Positions 15,833 to 24,550 of a DNA stretch of 38,569 nt are shown in pieces. Numbering within the stretch: position 1 is the stretch's first letter; every line of letters begins with the position of its first letter. This stretch comes from an uncultured Myxococcales bacterium (GTDB lineage Bacteria; Myxococcota_A; UBA9042), in assembly GCA_903919145.1 (NCBI GenBank), contig CAIXGW010000158.1:1-38569 (forward strand), given 5' to 3'. The position numbers and the translations under genes were made by a program. The notes under the pieces were generated by a model. That model was not told the DNA's origin. It did no database searches and saw nothing but the letters and a program-made list of their open reading frames with translations.

Positions 15833-16961
15833 GGGCTTCCTTGGCGGGGCCCCGGGCCGAGCGGATGACGCCGCCGCCGAGCACCTGATCTTGAATCAGC
15901 ACCACACCGCTCTGGCCGCGGGCGGCGGCCTGCAATTCGCCGCGGATGGCCAGCCGCAGCGTGCGGCCATCGGCACTGACGTCAATGACGCCACAGGGCA
16001 CGGCTTGGCCGCGATGGCGGATCTGCACGGCCAGATCCAAGCCGGCCTCGGGGGGAGTGCCGCTGATCCACAGGCAATTGCCCAGCTCAAGCTCGGCGAC
16101 CTGCAGCTGCGCTCGGTGGCCCACCACCACTGCCCCGTCGGCGCGCTTGTCTACCACAAACCAAGGCTCTGCCTGTGGTCCTTGGGGGCGCAGGCCCAGA
16201 CCCTGGCGCTGACCCACGGTAAAGCCCGTGACGCCGGCGTGCTGGCCAAGGCGAGTGCCGGCGACGTCAACCAGCGGCCCAGAAGTGGCGCCGTAGCGCT
16301 TCTCCAGCCAGGCCTGGGTCCCCTCACTGCCGACAAAGCAGATGTCCATCGACTCGCGCTTGGCGGCGGTCGGCAAGCCCAGTCGCTCGGCCTCATCGCG
16401 CACCTGCGGCTTGGTCAGCTCGCCAATGGGAAAGCGCAGAAATTCAGCGGCGTCAGCGGGCAAGGGGTAGAGGAAGTACGCTTGATCCTTGGCGGCATCG
16501 GCGCCGCGCAGCAGCGCTGGACGGCCATTGCGCAGCTCCAGCCGGGCGTAGTGGCCGGTCGCCAGGGCCTGGGCGCCCAGGTCGCGGGCCATCTCGACCA
16601 GCCGATCAAACTTGAGGAATTGGTTGCAAGAGACGCACGGGTTGGGGGTCTCTCCGCCCAGCCAGGCTTGGGCAAAGGGTTCGATCACTGCTTGGGCAAA
16701 GGCTTCGCGTTCATCGACGGCGTAGTGGCGAATCCCCAGGGTTTGAGCGACTTCGCGGGCGTCGCGGGCGTCTTCTGGCGCACAGCAACTGCCGGCGCGG
16801 CGCGCTGCCGCAGGGTCCACGTCGTAGAGGCGGGCGGTCAGGCCAAAGACGTTGTAGCCGGCTTCGGCCAGCAGGCCAGCGACACAGCTCGAGTCGACTC
16901 CCCCGCTCATAGCGACGGCAACGGTCGCCCCAGGTGGCAGACGCATGGCCCGGCGCACCAT
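15825..16961 (-). CDS. mnmA: tRNA-specific 2-thiouridylase
   Basis: The protein (378 residues from this start) contains the PP-loop SGGVDSS, the catalytic Cys in PNPCVSCN, GHYARLE, the active-site loop segment ESMDICFVG with the second Cys, and the C-terminal beta-barrel. It activates U34 of tRNA-Lys, tRNA-Glu and tRNA-Gln with ATP and inserts sulfur to give s2U. The frame is open upstream to 17114 (TTG), but that part is not family-like; ATG 16961 places the PP-loop about 16 residues in, as is usual, although no ribosome-binding site is clear. A cysteine desulfurase gene lies upstream, as in the yrvO-mnmA pair of Bacillus, and overlapping rnc lies downstream. Confidence 0.95.
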   Translation of the reverse strand: MVRRAMRLPPGATVAVAMSGGVDSSCVAGLLAEAGYNVFGLTARLYDVDPAAARRAGSCCAPEDARDAREVAQTLGIRHYAVDEREAFAQAVIEPFAQAWLGGETPNPCVSCNQFLKFDRLVEMARDLGAQALATGHYARLELRNGRPALLRGADAAKDQAYFLYPLPADAAEFLRFPIGELTKPQVRDEAERLGLPTAAKRESMDICFVGSEGTQAWLEKRYGATSGPLVDVAGTRLGQHAGVTGFTVGQRQGLGLRPQGPQAEPWFVVDKRADGAVVVGHRAQLQVAELELGNCLWISGTPPEAGLDLAVQIRHRGQAVPCGVIDVSADGRTLRLAIRGELQAAARGQSGVVLIQDQVLGGGVIRSARGPAKEAHG

Positions 16962-17126
16962 GGCGCCAATGTCTGGGGTGAGGGCAGCGGTGGAGTGCGG
17001 CAAGGGCACGGGCATGGGCATGGGCAAGGCTCGGCGCCGCCAAACCACAGCGGCCAGGAAACTCAGCAGAGGAGCAGGACAGAATAAGGGCTGTGGCGTC
17101 ACTGGTCCACACAAAACCGTGTCGCG

Positions 17127-18356
17127 TCAATCTGGCGAGCGCATTCGCCCGCGCAAGCGTTCAATCGTAGAGCGGATCCTCTCGCCTGCCAGCTCGATGT
17201 CCTGGGTGGTCAGCCCAGGTCCTACCGAGAAGCGGACCGTGGCGCGGCGCAGGGTCAGCCACTCTGCGCTGCTGTCGCCAATGGCCTGCAACACGGGCGA
17301 GGGCTGCTGTGTTCCTGACGCGCACGCAGAGCCGGCAGAGGCTGCTACACCTGCGAGATCCATGGCCATCACCAGTCGCGGAGCCTCCATTCCAGGCCAG
17401 GCCACGCTGAGGATGTGGCCGCTCTCTTGGGCTTCTGGCAGCGCGGCGTGGCGGTGGACCGGCCCACTGTCCTGCAGGATGGCCCACAGGCGATCGCGCA
17501 GAGCCCGCACTTCCGGAGCCAGCGCAAGACGGTCGCCGATGGCCGCGGCAGCTGCGCCAAAGCCAATCAGACCCAGCAGATTCTCCGTGCCGCCGCGCAG
17601 CCCCTGCTCTTGGTGGCCGGGCTGCACGGCCTGTAGCCGCACCCCGGGCTTGATCCACAGAGCACCGGTACCTGAAGGAGCGCCGATCTTGGCTCCAGAG
17701 ACGCTCAGCAGATCGACCGCCATCGCCAAGACGTCCAGCGGCAATTTTCCCCAGCCCTGGGTGGCATCGCAGTGCAGCAGGCCGCCGTGGGCGTGCACCA
17801 GCTGCGCCGCCTCCGCCACGGGCTGCACGCTGCCCAGCTCCTGGTTGACCCACTGCAGGCTCACCAGCGCCACCCGGCGGTTGCGCAACTGCAGCTCTAG
17901 CTGCGCCAGGTCGATCACACCCTGGCGGTCCACGGCGATGGCCTCAGCGCCAAGACCTTGGGCCGCTAGGGCTTGGGCCACCGCGCGCACCGAGGGGTGC
18001 TCTACCGCGCCAAACAGCGCCGCGGCCGGAGCTGCGGCCAAAAGCGGCGCCAGCACCCCGCGCCAGGCCAGGGCGTTGGCTTCCGTGGCGCCACTGGTCA
18101 ATACCAGCTCGCCAGGCCGCACGCCCAGCGCCGTGGCCACCTGGCGGCGGGCCCGGTCCAGCGCGCCGCGAGCGAGCTGACCGCGGCCGTGGACCGAAGA
18201 AGGGTTTCCCCACACGTGGTGGGCAGCGTCGACCACTGCCTGCCGTGCGGGTTCGCAAAGGGGGGCGGCGGCGGCGTAGTCCAGGTAGATCAAGCTGGCG
18301 GCGGCGGTTTCGCCGGTGCGGGCTGGGGGCGGCTTGGGCTGGGCGGAGTCAGTCAT
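17127..18356 (-). CDS. Cysteine desulfurase (NifS/IscS/YrvO-like), PLP-dependent
   Basis: The 409-residue protein shows the fold-type I pattern: LDYAAAAPL at the N-terminus, TSGATEANALAWRG, the PLP Lys in SGAKIGAPSGTGALW, RGGTEN, and the catalytic Cys loop SAGSACASGTQQPS. The residue before the PLP Lys is Ala, whereas the family usually has His. It releases sulfur from cysteine as a persulfide. Adjacency to mnmA suggests it is the dedicated sulfur donor for tRNA thiolation, as YrvO is in Bacillus, rather than an Fe-S cluster enzyme; no iscU or sufB gene is near. The ATG at 18356 is preferred over GTG 18377; neither has a clear ribosome-binding site. Confidence 0.9.
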   Translation of the reverse strand: MTDSAQPKPPPARTGETAAASLIYLDYAAAAPLCEPARQAVVDAAHHVWGNPSSVHGRGQLARGALDRARRQVATALGVRPGELVLTSGATEANALAWRGVLAPLLAAAPAAALFGAVEHPSVRAVAQALAAQGLGAEAIAVDRQGVIDLAQLELQLRNRRVALVSLQWVNQELGSVQPVAEAAQLVHAHGGLLHCDATQGWGKLPLDVLAMAVDLLSVSGAKIGAPSGTGALWIKPGVRLQAVQPGHQEQGLRGGTENLLGLIGFGAAAAAIGDRLALAPEVRALRDRLWAILQDSGPVHRHAALPEAQESGHILSVAWPGMEAPRLVMAMDLAGVAASAGSACASGTQQPSPVLQAIGDSSAEWLTLRRATVRFSVGPGLTTQDIELAGERIRSTIERLRGRMRSPD

Positions 18357-18456
18357 GGCATAGAGGTTGACGCGCACACCGCAACGACGTCAAATGCGGG
18401 CTTTGTTGCCGGGCGAAGCGACCCGCAGCAGCCCTTCGCACAGGAGCCAGCCGACC

Positions 18457-20466
18457 ATGCCCGTTGAGACCAAGATCTTGCAGCGTCAGCAGCTTACGCG
18501 TCGCCTCCAGCGCACTTCGTGCTGGCGGTGGAGCGTGGCCGGTCTGCAGGTGTTGAGCTTGGTGACCGGCCCCGTGGTCGTTGCCCAAGAGCCGCCAGCC
18601 ACGGTAGAGGGCGACAAGCCGGCAGAAGAACCCGCCAAGCCCGCAGCCAAGGCCGCAGAGGCTGGGCCAGCCAAAACAGAGCCAGCCAAGTCTGAACCAG
18701 CCAAGGCTGAGCCCGCGGCCGCCGGCAGTTCGCTGCTGGATCAACTGGACGATGGCAGCCTGCCCGCCGTGGCCCCGGCGCCGCCGCCGCCAAGCCCCTT
18801 TCAGCTGGAGTGGCACGGGTACTTTCGCTTTCGCCCCGACTTGATCTCCAATGGCCACCTGGGCCAGGCAGAGACCTCTAGCATTGCGCCGTCGCTGCCG
18901 CTGTCGACCAGCGCGGTGCCGCCGCCGCTGTCGCTGTGGCCTGCCAACAACGACCCCAACATCAATCCGCAGGCCACCAAAGTTGGCAAAGACAATCAGG
19001 AAAACTCGTTGTCGGGGGCCTCGATCCGCTTGCGCCTGCAGCCGACCATCACCATTGAGCGCGACGTGCGGATCGCGCTGACTCTGGACGTGCTCGACAA
19101 CACCCTCCTTGGCGGCGACCCGGACTATTCCGGCGTGCTGGCCCGCCCAGATGTGCCGCTGGTCGGCTTTACCATGGGGGCCCGCCCCGGGACCATCGCG
19201 GTCAAAGAGGCGTACGGAGAGTGGAAAACCATGCTCGGCGTGCTGCGCGTTGGCCGCCAGGCGTCCCACTGGGGCCTGGGCATGCTGGCCCACGGCGGCG
19301 GCGGCGACGGCTGGGACCTCAACCGCCCCACGCTGTGGTATGGCGCCCCTCGCCGCTCCTGGGAAGGGCAGGGCTATGACGTCGACGGCGGCAATTTCTC
19401 CGATCGCGCGGCGTTCATCACCAAAATCCCCAAGGCTGGCCTGTATCTGAGCCTGTTCTACGACTACCTGGCCAACGGCATCCAGGGCTACGACCCGGCG
19501 CGCATCGACGTGCAGCCGCGCAACCTGACCAGCAGCGATGACGTCCGCCAGTACGGCCTGGTGCTGATGAGCCGGCCGATGACCGAAGACGACGCAGCTG
19601 AGCGCCAGCGGGTGCTAGAAGATGAGCGCAAGGGCGTGCTCGACTGGGGGCTTTATGGCGTGTACCGCAGCCAGAAGCTCGACTTGCAAGAAGGCAGCAA
19701 GGCCAGCTCTTCTCTGACCCTCAATGACGCTGACGACGCCAAGCTGATGGAGCGCGACGCCAGCGCTGCGATTGCCGACGCCTGGATGCGCTATGAGAAG
19801 CGCCTGTCGCCGCTGCGGCGGGTGGTCGTAGAGGCCGAGCTGGCGGGCATCTTTGGCTCGGTGGGCGACACCAACAAGATCGCCGGTCAAAACGCCAAGA
19901 CCAGCGACATCGCCATGTGGGGCGGCGCGATCAAGTCGGCCTTTCAAGACGAGGGCATGGGCTACTCGCTAGACCTTGGCATTGCCAGCGGCGACAACAC
20001 CCGCTGCTTTGGTGTGTTTGGCAACCCCGGCTGCTCCTTGGCCACCGCCGACGGCCAGGTCAACAAAGACATCACCGGCTTTAAGTTCAACCGCAACTTC
20101 CACGTCGACTACCTGCTGTTTCGCGAGATCGTTGGCAGCGTGACCAACGCCATCTACGCCCGCCCGGCGGTCAGCATCAACGCTTATCCCTGGTACGGCG
20201 CCGACATGCTGGGCATCGACCTCTCGGCCATGTACGCCCTGGCGGTCGACAAAGAGGGCACCCCAGGCGGCGGCAGCAACATCGGCGCTGAGCTGGCGGC
20301 GCGGGCGTTCATCGGTCGCCGCGGCCAGGCCTTTGCCGACGTGGTGTTTGCCTACGCCCTTCCCGGCGACGCCTTTGCTCTCAAGCAGGGCTGGAGTGGC
20401 GCCACGGCCGACAAGGTGGCAGAGAACGCGTGGCGCCTGCTGGGCCACGTGGTGCTGACTTTCTAA
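18457..20466 (+). CDS. Predicted outer-membrane beta-barrel protein (TIGR04551-like)
   Basis: The product (669 residues) has a basic n-region and a hydrophobic segment (SVAGLQVLSLVTGPVVVAQ) forming a signal peptide, then a Lys/Pro/Ala/Glu-rich linker (~50-90). A long beta-rich domain follows with alternating strands such as WHGYFRFRPDLI and VLRVGRQASHWGLGMLAHG, ending in Phe (HVVLTF), as expected of a BamA-recognised barrel. It resembles a conserved myxobacterial family I recall as TIGR04551; this was not checked. Function is unknown. AGGAG lies 10 nt before the ATG. The stop is only 2 nt before lysA, so the two are almost certainly co-transcribed, although no biochemical link is evident. Confidence 0.7.
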   Translation: MPVETKILQRQQLTRRLQRTSCWRWSVAGLQVLSLVTGPVVVAQEPPATVEGDKPAEEPAKPAAKAAEAGPAKTEPAKSEPAKAEPAAAGSSLLDQLDDGSLPAVAPAPPPPSPFQLEWHGYFRFRPDLISNGHLGQAETSSIAPSLPLSTSAVPPPLSLWPANNDPNINPQATKVGKDNQENSLSGASIRLRLQPTITIERDVRIALTLDVLDNTLLGGDPDYSGVLARPDVPLVGFTMGARPGTIAVKEAYGEWKTMLGVLRVGRQASHWGLGMLAHGGGGDGWDLNRPTLWYGAPRRSWEGQGYDVDGGNFSDRAAFITKIPKAGLYLSLFYDYLANGIQGYDPARIDVQPRNLTSSDDVRQYGLVLMSRPMTEDDAAERQRVLEDERKGVLDWGLYGVYRSQKLDLQEGSKASSSLTLNDADDAKLMERDASAAIADAWMRYEKRLSPLRRVVVEAELAGIFGSVGDTNKIAGQNAKTSDIAMWGGAIKSAFQDEGMGYSLDLGIASGDNTRCFGVFGNPGCSLATADGQVNKDITGFKFNRNFHVDYLLFREIVGSVTNAIYARPAVSINAYPWYGADMLGIDLSAMYALAVDKEGTPGGGSNIGAELAARAFIGRRGQAFADVVFAYALPGDAFALKQGWSGATADKVAENAWRLLGHVVLTF

Positions 20467-20468
20467 GC

Positions 20469-21764
20469 ATGGACTACTTCAATCGGATATCTGGGCGGCT
20501 GTGGGCCGAAGACGTGGCCCTGGCCGACGTGGCCAAGGCGGTCGGCACGCCAGCCTATGTCTATTCGCGGGCCACCATAGAGCGCCACTTTCAGGTCATG
20601 GACCTCTCCTTGGCGGGCGTGGACCACCTGGTGTGCTTTGCGGTCAAGGCATGCTCAAACCTTGCAGTTTTGCAGGTTCTGGCCCGTCAAGGCAGCGGCT
20701 TTGACATCGTCTCTGCTGGCGAGCTGGCGCGGGTCCTGCGCGCTGGCGGCGACCCGGCCAAGGTGGTGTTCAGCGGCGTAGGCAAGCGCGATGACGAGAT
20801 CGCCGCAGCCCTGCGCGCCGGCATTCTGTGCCTCAACGTCGAGTCGGCGGGAGAGCTGCAACATATTGCCAGCGTGGCCCAGGAGCTGGGGGTGCGGGCG
20901 CCGATCAGCTTGCGGGTCAATCCCGATGTCGACCCCAAGACCCACAAGTACATCGCTACGGGGCTCAAGACCAGCAAGTTTGGCGTGAGTTTTGGCGAAG
21001 CAGAGCAGCTCTACCTGCAGGCCTCGCAGCACCCCCACCTGCAAGTTGTGGGCATCGCTTGCCATATTGGCAGCCAGATTCTCAAGGTGGCCCCCTTTGT
21101 AGAGGCGATCGAGAAGGTGCTCACACTGGTCGACCGGCTGCGCAAGGCTGGCGTCCACCTGGACCATATCGATGTCGGCGGCGGCCTGGGCATTGCCTAT
21201 CGCAATGAACGGCCGGCGCTGCCAGCGGAATTGGGCCAGGTCATCGTCGGCATCACCCAAGGCCACGGCTTGAAGGTGCTGATGGAGCCGGGGCGGGTCA
21301 TTGTTGGCAACGCTGGGGTGCTGCTGACCCAGGTGATCGGGACCAAGTCCAACGAAGACAAGCAGTTTGTAATTGTCGATGCCGGCATGAATGACCTGCT
21401 GCGCCCCTCCCTGTATGACGCCTACCACCAGATCGAGCTGGTAGAGGACGACTCCGGTCGCCAGCGAGTCGCGGTCGATGTGGTAGGGCCAGTGTGCGAA
21501 ACCGGCGACTTCTTAGCCCTGGACCGCGAGCTGCCAGCGCTGCAGCGCGGCGACCTGCTGGCCGTCAAAGGGGCTGGCGCCTACGGCTTTGCCATGGCCT
21601 CCAACTACAACAGCCGGCCGCGGCCCGCCGAAGTGCTGGTCTCGGCGGGGCAGTTTCAGGTGGTGCGCCAGCGCGAGACGCTGCAGGACCTCTGGCACGG
21701 CGAGACGTTGATGGAGCCCGGCCTGGCTAACCAGCCCGATTCTGCTGGAGAGCTGCCGCGTTAG
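20469..21764 (+). CDS. lysA: Diaminopimelate decarboxylase
   Basis: The 431-residue protein has the alanine-racemase-like PLP barrel with the Lys in VCFAVKACSN, HIGSQI for phosphate contact, GGGLGI, MEPGR, and VCETGDFLA contributing the active-site Cys and Asp across the dimer. It converts meso-diaminopimelate to L-lysine and CO2, the last step of lysine biosynthesis. The ATG lies 2 nt after the upstream stop with no own ribosome-binding site, implying translational coupling. A 344-nt spacer with a sigma-54-type promoter follows. Confidence 0.95.
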   Translation: MDYFNRISGRLWAEDVALADVAKAVGTPAYVYSRATIERHFQVMDLSLAGVDHLVCFAVKACSNLAVLQVLARQGSGFDIVSAGELARVLRAGGDPAKVVFSGVGKRDDEIAAALRAGILCLNVESAGELQHIASVAQELGVRAPISLRVNPDVDPKTHKYIATGLKTSKFGVSFGEAEQLYLQASQHPHLQVVGIACHIGSQILKVAPFVEAIEKVLTLVDRLRKAGVHLDHIDVGGGLGIAYRNERPALPAELGQVIVGITQGHGLKVLMEPGRVIVGNAGVLLTQVIGTKSNEDKQFVIVDAGMNDLLRPSLYDAYHQIELVEDDSGRQRVAVDVVGPVCETGDFLALDRELPALQRGDLLAVKGAGAYGFAMASNYNSRPRPAEVLVSAGQFQVVRQRETLQDLWHGETLMEPGLANQPDSAGELPR

Positions 21765-22018
21765 CCCGCCAAAGGTGTGGCTCTCTGGCTGCGCTGGCAG
21801 CGCTGGCTGGGCCGTCTGTGTCGCCGCAATGGATGCCCGGCGACGCTCAAGCCGCCGTCCCCACCTTTGTTCCGCTACACGGGTGTCTGCAGGGCCGGCT
21901 TGCTGTGGCCGCGACCCCTGCGGACTTTGCTGCGGCCAATAGCGCACGATTTGCGCAGCTACACCGCGCTGGGTTGGGCAATCGGCAGCAAAGGCGCAAT
22001 GATGGACAGTGGCACAGT

Positions 22019-22034
22019 TGGCACACTCCTTGCT
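22019..22034 (+). promoter_or_regulatory. Sigma-54 (RpoN) promoter of the minor pilin operon
   Basis: TGGCAC (22019-22024), five bases, then TTGCT (22030-22034) gives the -24 GG and -12 GC with the exact 10-base interval required by sigma-54 RNA polymerase. Transcription should start near 22045, about 65 nt before fimU. A second TGGCAC (22010-22015) just upstream has no matching -12. Type IV pilus genes are often under RpoN control through PilR-type activators. The rest of the 21765-22108 spacer shows no credible gene. Confidence 0.72.
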
Positions 22035-22108
22035 TCCCTGTCTGTGTCGGGATTGCCCGCAGCCGGCGCCAGCGTTGCGCACGGGCCACGCCAGGAGGTC
22101 AGAAGTTG

Positions 22109-22747
22109 ATGCTGCCAAGGGTGCCAGCACAAGTCCGGGGCTCGACATTGCTTGAGCTGATGGTTGGCTTGGTCATCTTGATGATCCTGGGCACCATCGC
22201 CGCCCCCAGCATTGGCGCGCTCACCCGCAATCAGCACCTGCGCGGCGCGGCGGATGACCTGGTGTTTGCAGTAGATCTGGCCAGATCGCATGCCATGGCC
22301 AACCGCCGAGCCTACGGGATTGTGTTTGATCAGCCCAAGCCGTCGGGAGCGTTCTCTTTCCGAGTGTTTCAGGGCATGGACGCCACCTGCGGCTCGGTGC
22401 TGGCCGGCACCCAGATTCGCGAAGTCGACTACGGCCCCGGCAATGCCAAGAAAGACGCGGTCATCGCCATTGTCGACGTCGCCCCCAAAGAGCTCAAGTC
22501 CGGCGTGGCCTTTGCCTGCTTCAAGGCCGATGGCCGGATGATCCGCGGCGACAACGGCCGGGCCTTCTCGCCGCCGCTGGGCACCAAGCTTGGCGCTGGC
22601 GACCTGGTGGTACAGATCCAGCGCCTTGAAGGCGGCAACTGGCTGGGTACGCCGCTGCAAGTTCAGATCGGCTACAACGGGTCGGCGCGGGTGGTCTACG
22701 GCCGGCCCATCGACTCGCTGCAGGGCTCTGGCGCGGGAGGTCTGTGA
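22109..22747 (+). CDS. fimU: Type IV pilus minor pilin, FimU/FimT/GspH-like
   Basis: The 212-residue prepilin has a short basic leader and processing site RG|STLLELMVGLVILMIL with Glu at +5. Position +1 is Ser rather than the usual Phe. A GspH-type globular domain follows (ADDLVFAVDLARSHAMANRR, then YGIVFD). It should initiate assembly of the minor-pilin complex at the pilus tip. AGGAGG at 22093-22098 lies 10 nt before ATG 22109; a TTG at 22106 is better spaced and is an alternative start. It is the first gene of the operon, with the sigma-54-type promoter upstream. Confidence 0.83.
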   Translation: MLPRVPAQVRGSTLLELMVGLVILMILGTIAAPSIGALTRNQHLRGAADDLVFAVDLARSHAMANRRAYGIVFDQPKPSGAFSFRVFQGMDATCGSVLAGTQIREVDYGPGNAKKDAVIAIVDVAPKELKSGVAFACFKADGRMIRGDNGRAFSPPLGTKLGAGDLVVQIQRLEGGNWLGTPLQVQIGYNGSARVVYGRPIDSLQGSGAGGL

Positions 22748-23328
22748 TGCGCCAACAGCGCGGGTTTACGCTGATCGAAGTGATGGTGGCGGGCGCCGTC
22801 GGCGTCATCGGCCTGTATGCCACGCTCAACCTGACCATGATGGCGCTCAAGGGCAACACCGCGCGCCGCGACACCCAGGCCGCCGGGCAGCTGGCAGAGC
22901 ACATCCTGTCGACGGTGCAGGCCGAGGGGACGCTGTGGACCGGCGACGGCAATCCGCACCCCAGCTTGCCCTACCTCGGAAAGCTGCCGACGCCGCCGTC
23001 GGTTGGGACATCGACGGGCTGGCTCAACGGCCCCACCTTGCCGCTGTCGGCCGACAAGCGGGTGGGCCCGATGGGCGGCGATGTCAAGTATGATCAGGGA
23101 ATCCTTCAGGAAATTCCAAGCGACCGCGGCACCCGCTACTGTGTGCACTTCCGCTTGACGTGGCTGTCCAATGACCTGGTGCGCACGGAAGTGCGAGTCA
23201 GCTGGCCGCGGCCCATCACCCCGGCCGACAAGTACCAAAACTGCCCGGTGGAGATGTTCCACGCCGTTGCAGAGGTCAGCAGCCTGTCGCTGCCGGCACT
23301 GGTGCAGAGGAACTCCAATGTCCAGTAG
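22747..23328 (+). CDS. pilV: Type IV pilus minor pilin, PilV-like
   Basis: The 193-residue prepilin begins MRQQRG|FTLIEVMV, a textbook class III signal with Phe+1 and Glu+5, then a hydrophobic helix. A C-terminal globular domain carries two Cys residues (RYCVHFRL and YQNCPVEM) that could form a disulfide. GGAGG (22736-22740) lies 6 nt before the ATG, which overlaps the fimU stop by one base; GTG 22744 is a poorer alternative. By position in the FimU-PilV-PilW-PilX-PilY1 order it is the PilV subunit of the priming complex. Confidence 0.83.
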   Translation: MRQQRGFTLIEVMVAGAVGVIGLYATLNLTMMALKGNTARRDTQAAGQLAEHILSTVQAEGTLWTGDGNPHPSLPYLGKLPTPPSVGTSTGWLNGPTLPLSADKRVGPMGGDVKYDQGILQEIPSDRGTRYCVHFRLTWLSNDLVRTEVRVSWPRPITPADKYQNCPVEMFHAVAEVSSLSLPALVQRNSNVQ

Positions 23329-23416
23329 CGGCCCCAACAAAGCGCCATCGAATGGCGGGCTGGGCGGGCGCCGCAGCCAGGCCGCCGCCTGCTGGATGCC
23401 CCGGGGGGCCACGCCG

Positions 23417-24538
23417 ATGACGCGCCAGCGCGGCTTCAGCTTGATGGAACTGATGATGTCCATGGCGATTGCCACTGGCATCTTTATGGGCATGGTGGCG
23501 TTGTTCGTGCAGCAGAGCAAGGTGATGCAAGAGCAGAACGAGCTCATCCTGCTCAACCGCGAGTCGCGCTTTGGCCTGGAGCACTTGCGCGCCGACCTGC
23601 AGTCCTTGGGTTCCAACACCACGCCCAATAGCGCAGTGGATCCATTGGTTTGTGTCAAGCCCGATCCAGTATTGCGCATCTTGACGGCAGATATCGCCAA
23701 TTCTCACGTCGCCGCGCCCGACCTCAATCCGCACGTCAAGCCGGTAGCGCTGACCCTGTTTGGCAGCCTGGACGTCAAAACCCGCTACAAGACCGCCTCC
23801 ATTGACGGCAATAAGGTCGTGCTGTTTGACGATGGCACCTTGCCGCTGACCCAAGACGACTTTGAGGCCGTCTTTGCCGCCGGGCGCTTTCTGCGCATCG
23901 CCAGCGCCAGCGGCCAGATGATGTTCTACCCCATCACCTCGGCCAGCCAAGGCGATCGCAGCGTGACGGTGGCCAGCGCGGTCCAGCGCATCGGCAACGG
24001 CGCCACCTGTGGCTACAGCGGCCTGGGCGCCAACTACGACATCGACGTGCAGAATTTTGTGCGCTACCGCATCGCCCCAGACGAGCGGCCCGGAGCGCCC
24101 TTGGTGTCGGGCAAGCCGATGCAGAGCCTGCTGGTCAGAGAGCGCCTCTCTACAGACGGCGTCACCGTACTGGGGCAGCTGCTATTGGTAGAGAATGCCG
24201 TGGATCTGCAGCTCTATGACATCGGCATGGACTTTGATACCAGCCCGGAGCTGGTCAAGCTCAAGGTTCTGCCGCTGTCAGAGGATGTGGTGCAGGCCAA
24301 CGGCGAGGGGTTCCTGGGCTCTACGGCGGCGGCCCATCCCGAGGCGATGCGGTTCCTGACCGTCAAGCTGTCGGTCCGCTCTACCTGGCCGCAGCGCGAT
24401 CTGCTGCACCGCGCCCGCGATGTGTCATGGCAGCCGCTGAATACGTGGCTGCTGCCTGGAGAAAACAACGGCGCCCACACGGTAGTCACCGCCGCCAGCC
24501 GCGTAGCTCTGCCCACGCTGGTTTCGCGCAACCTCTAG
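23417..24538 (+). CDS. pilW: Type IV pilus minor pilin, PilW-like
   Basis: This start gives a 373-residue prepilin with the short leader MTRQRG|FSLMELMMSM, like its sister PilV. The central and C-terminal parts are a large beta-rich domain with few Cys, consistent with PilW. An upstream ATG at 23318 has a good GAGGA (23307-23311) and overlaps the pilV stop by 11 nt, but would add 33 low-complexity residues to the leader. I prefer 23417 because prepilin leaders are usually short, though the upstream start cannot be excluded. Confidence 0.8.
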   Translation: MTRQRGFSLMELMMSMAIATGIFMGMVALFVQQSKVMQEQNELILLNRESRFGLEHLRADLQSLGSNTTPNSAVDPLVCVKPDPVLRILTADIANSHVAAPDLNPHVKPVALTLFGSLDVKTRYKTASIDGNKVVLFDDGTLPLTQDDFEAVFAAGRFLRIASASGQMMFYPITSASQGDRSVTVASAVQRIGNGATCGYSGLGANYDIDVQNFVRYRIAPDERPGAPLVSGKPMQSLLVRERLSTDGVTVLGQLLLVENAVDLQLYDIGMDFDTSPELVKLKVLPLSEDVVQANGEGFLGSTAAAHPEAMRFLTVKLSVRSTWPQRDLLHRARDVSWQPLNTWLLPGENNGAHTVVTAASRVALPTLVSRNL

Positions 24539-24550
24539 AGGTATTTGCTG

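Noticed and set aside
15741..17087. Long plus-strand open frame (448 codons) opposite mnmA
   Set aside because: It is the antisense shadow of a clearly conserved gene; the translation is Gly/Ala/Gln-rich with no domain.
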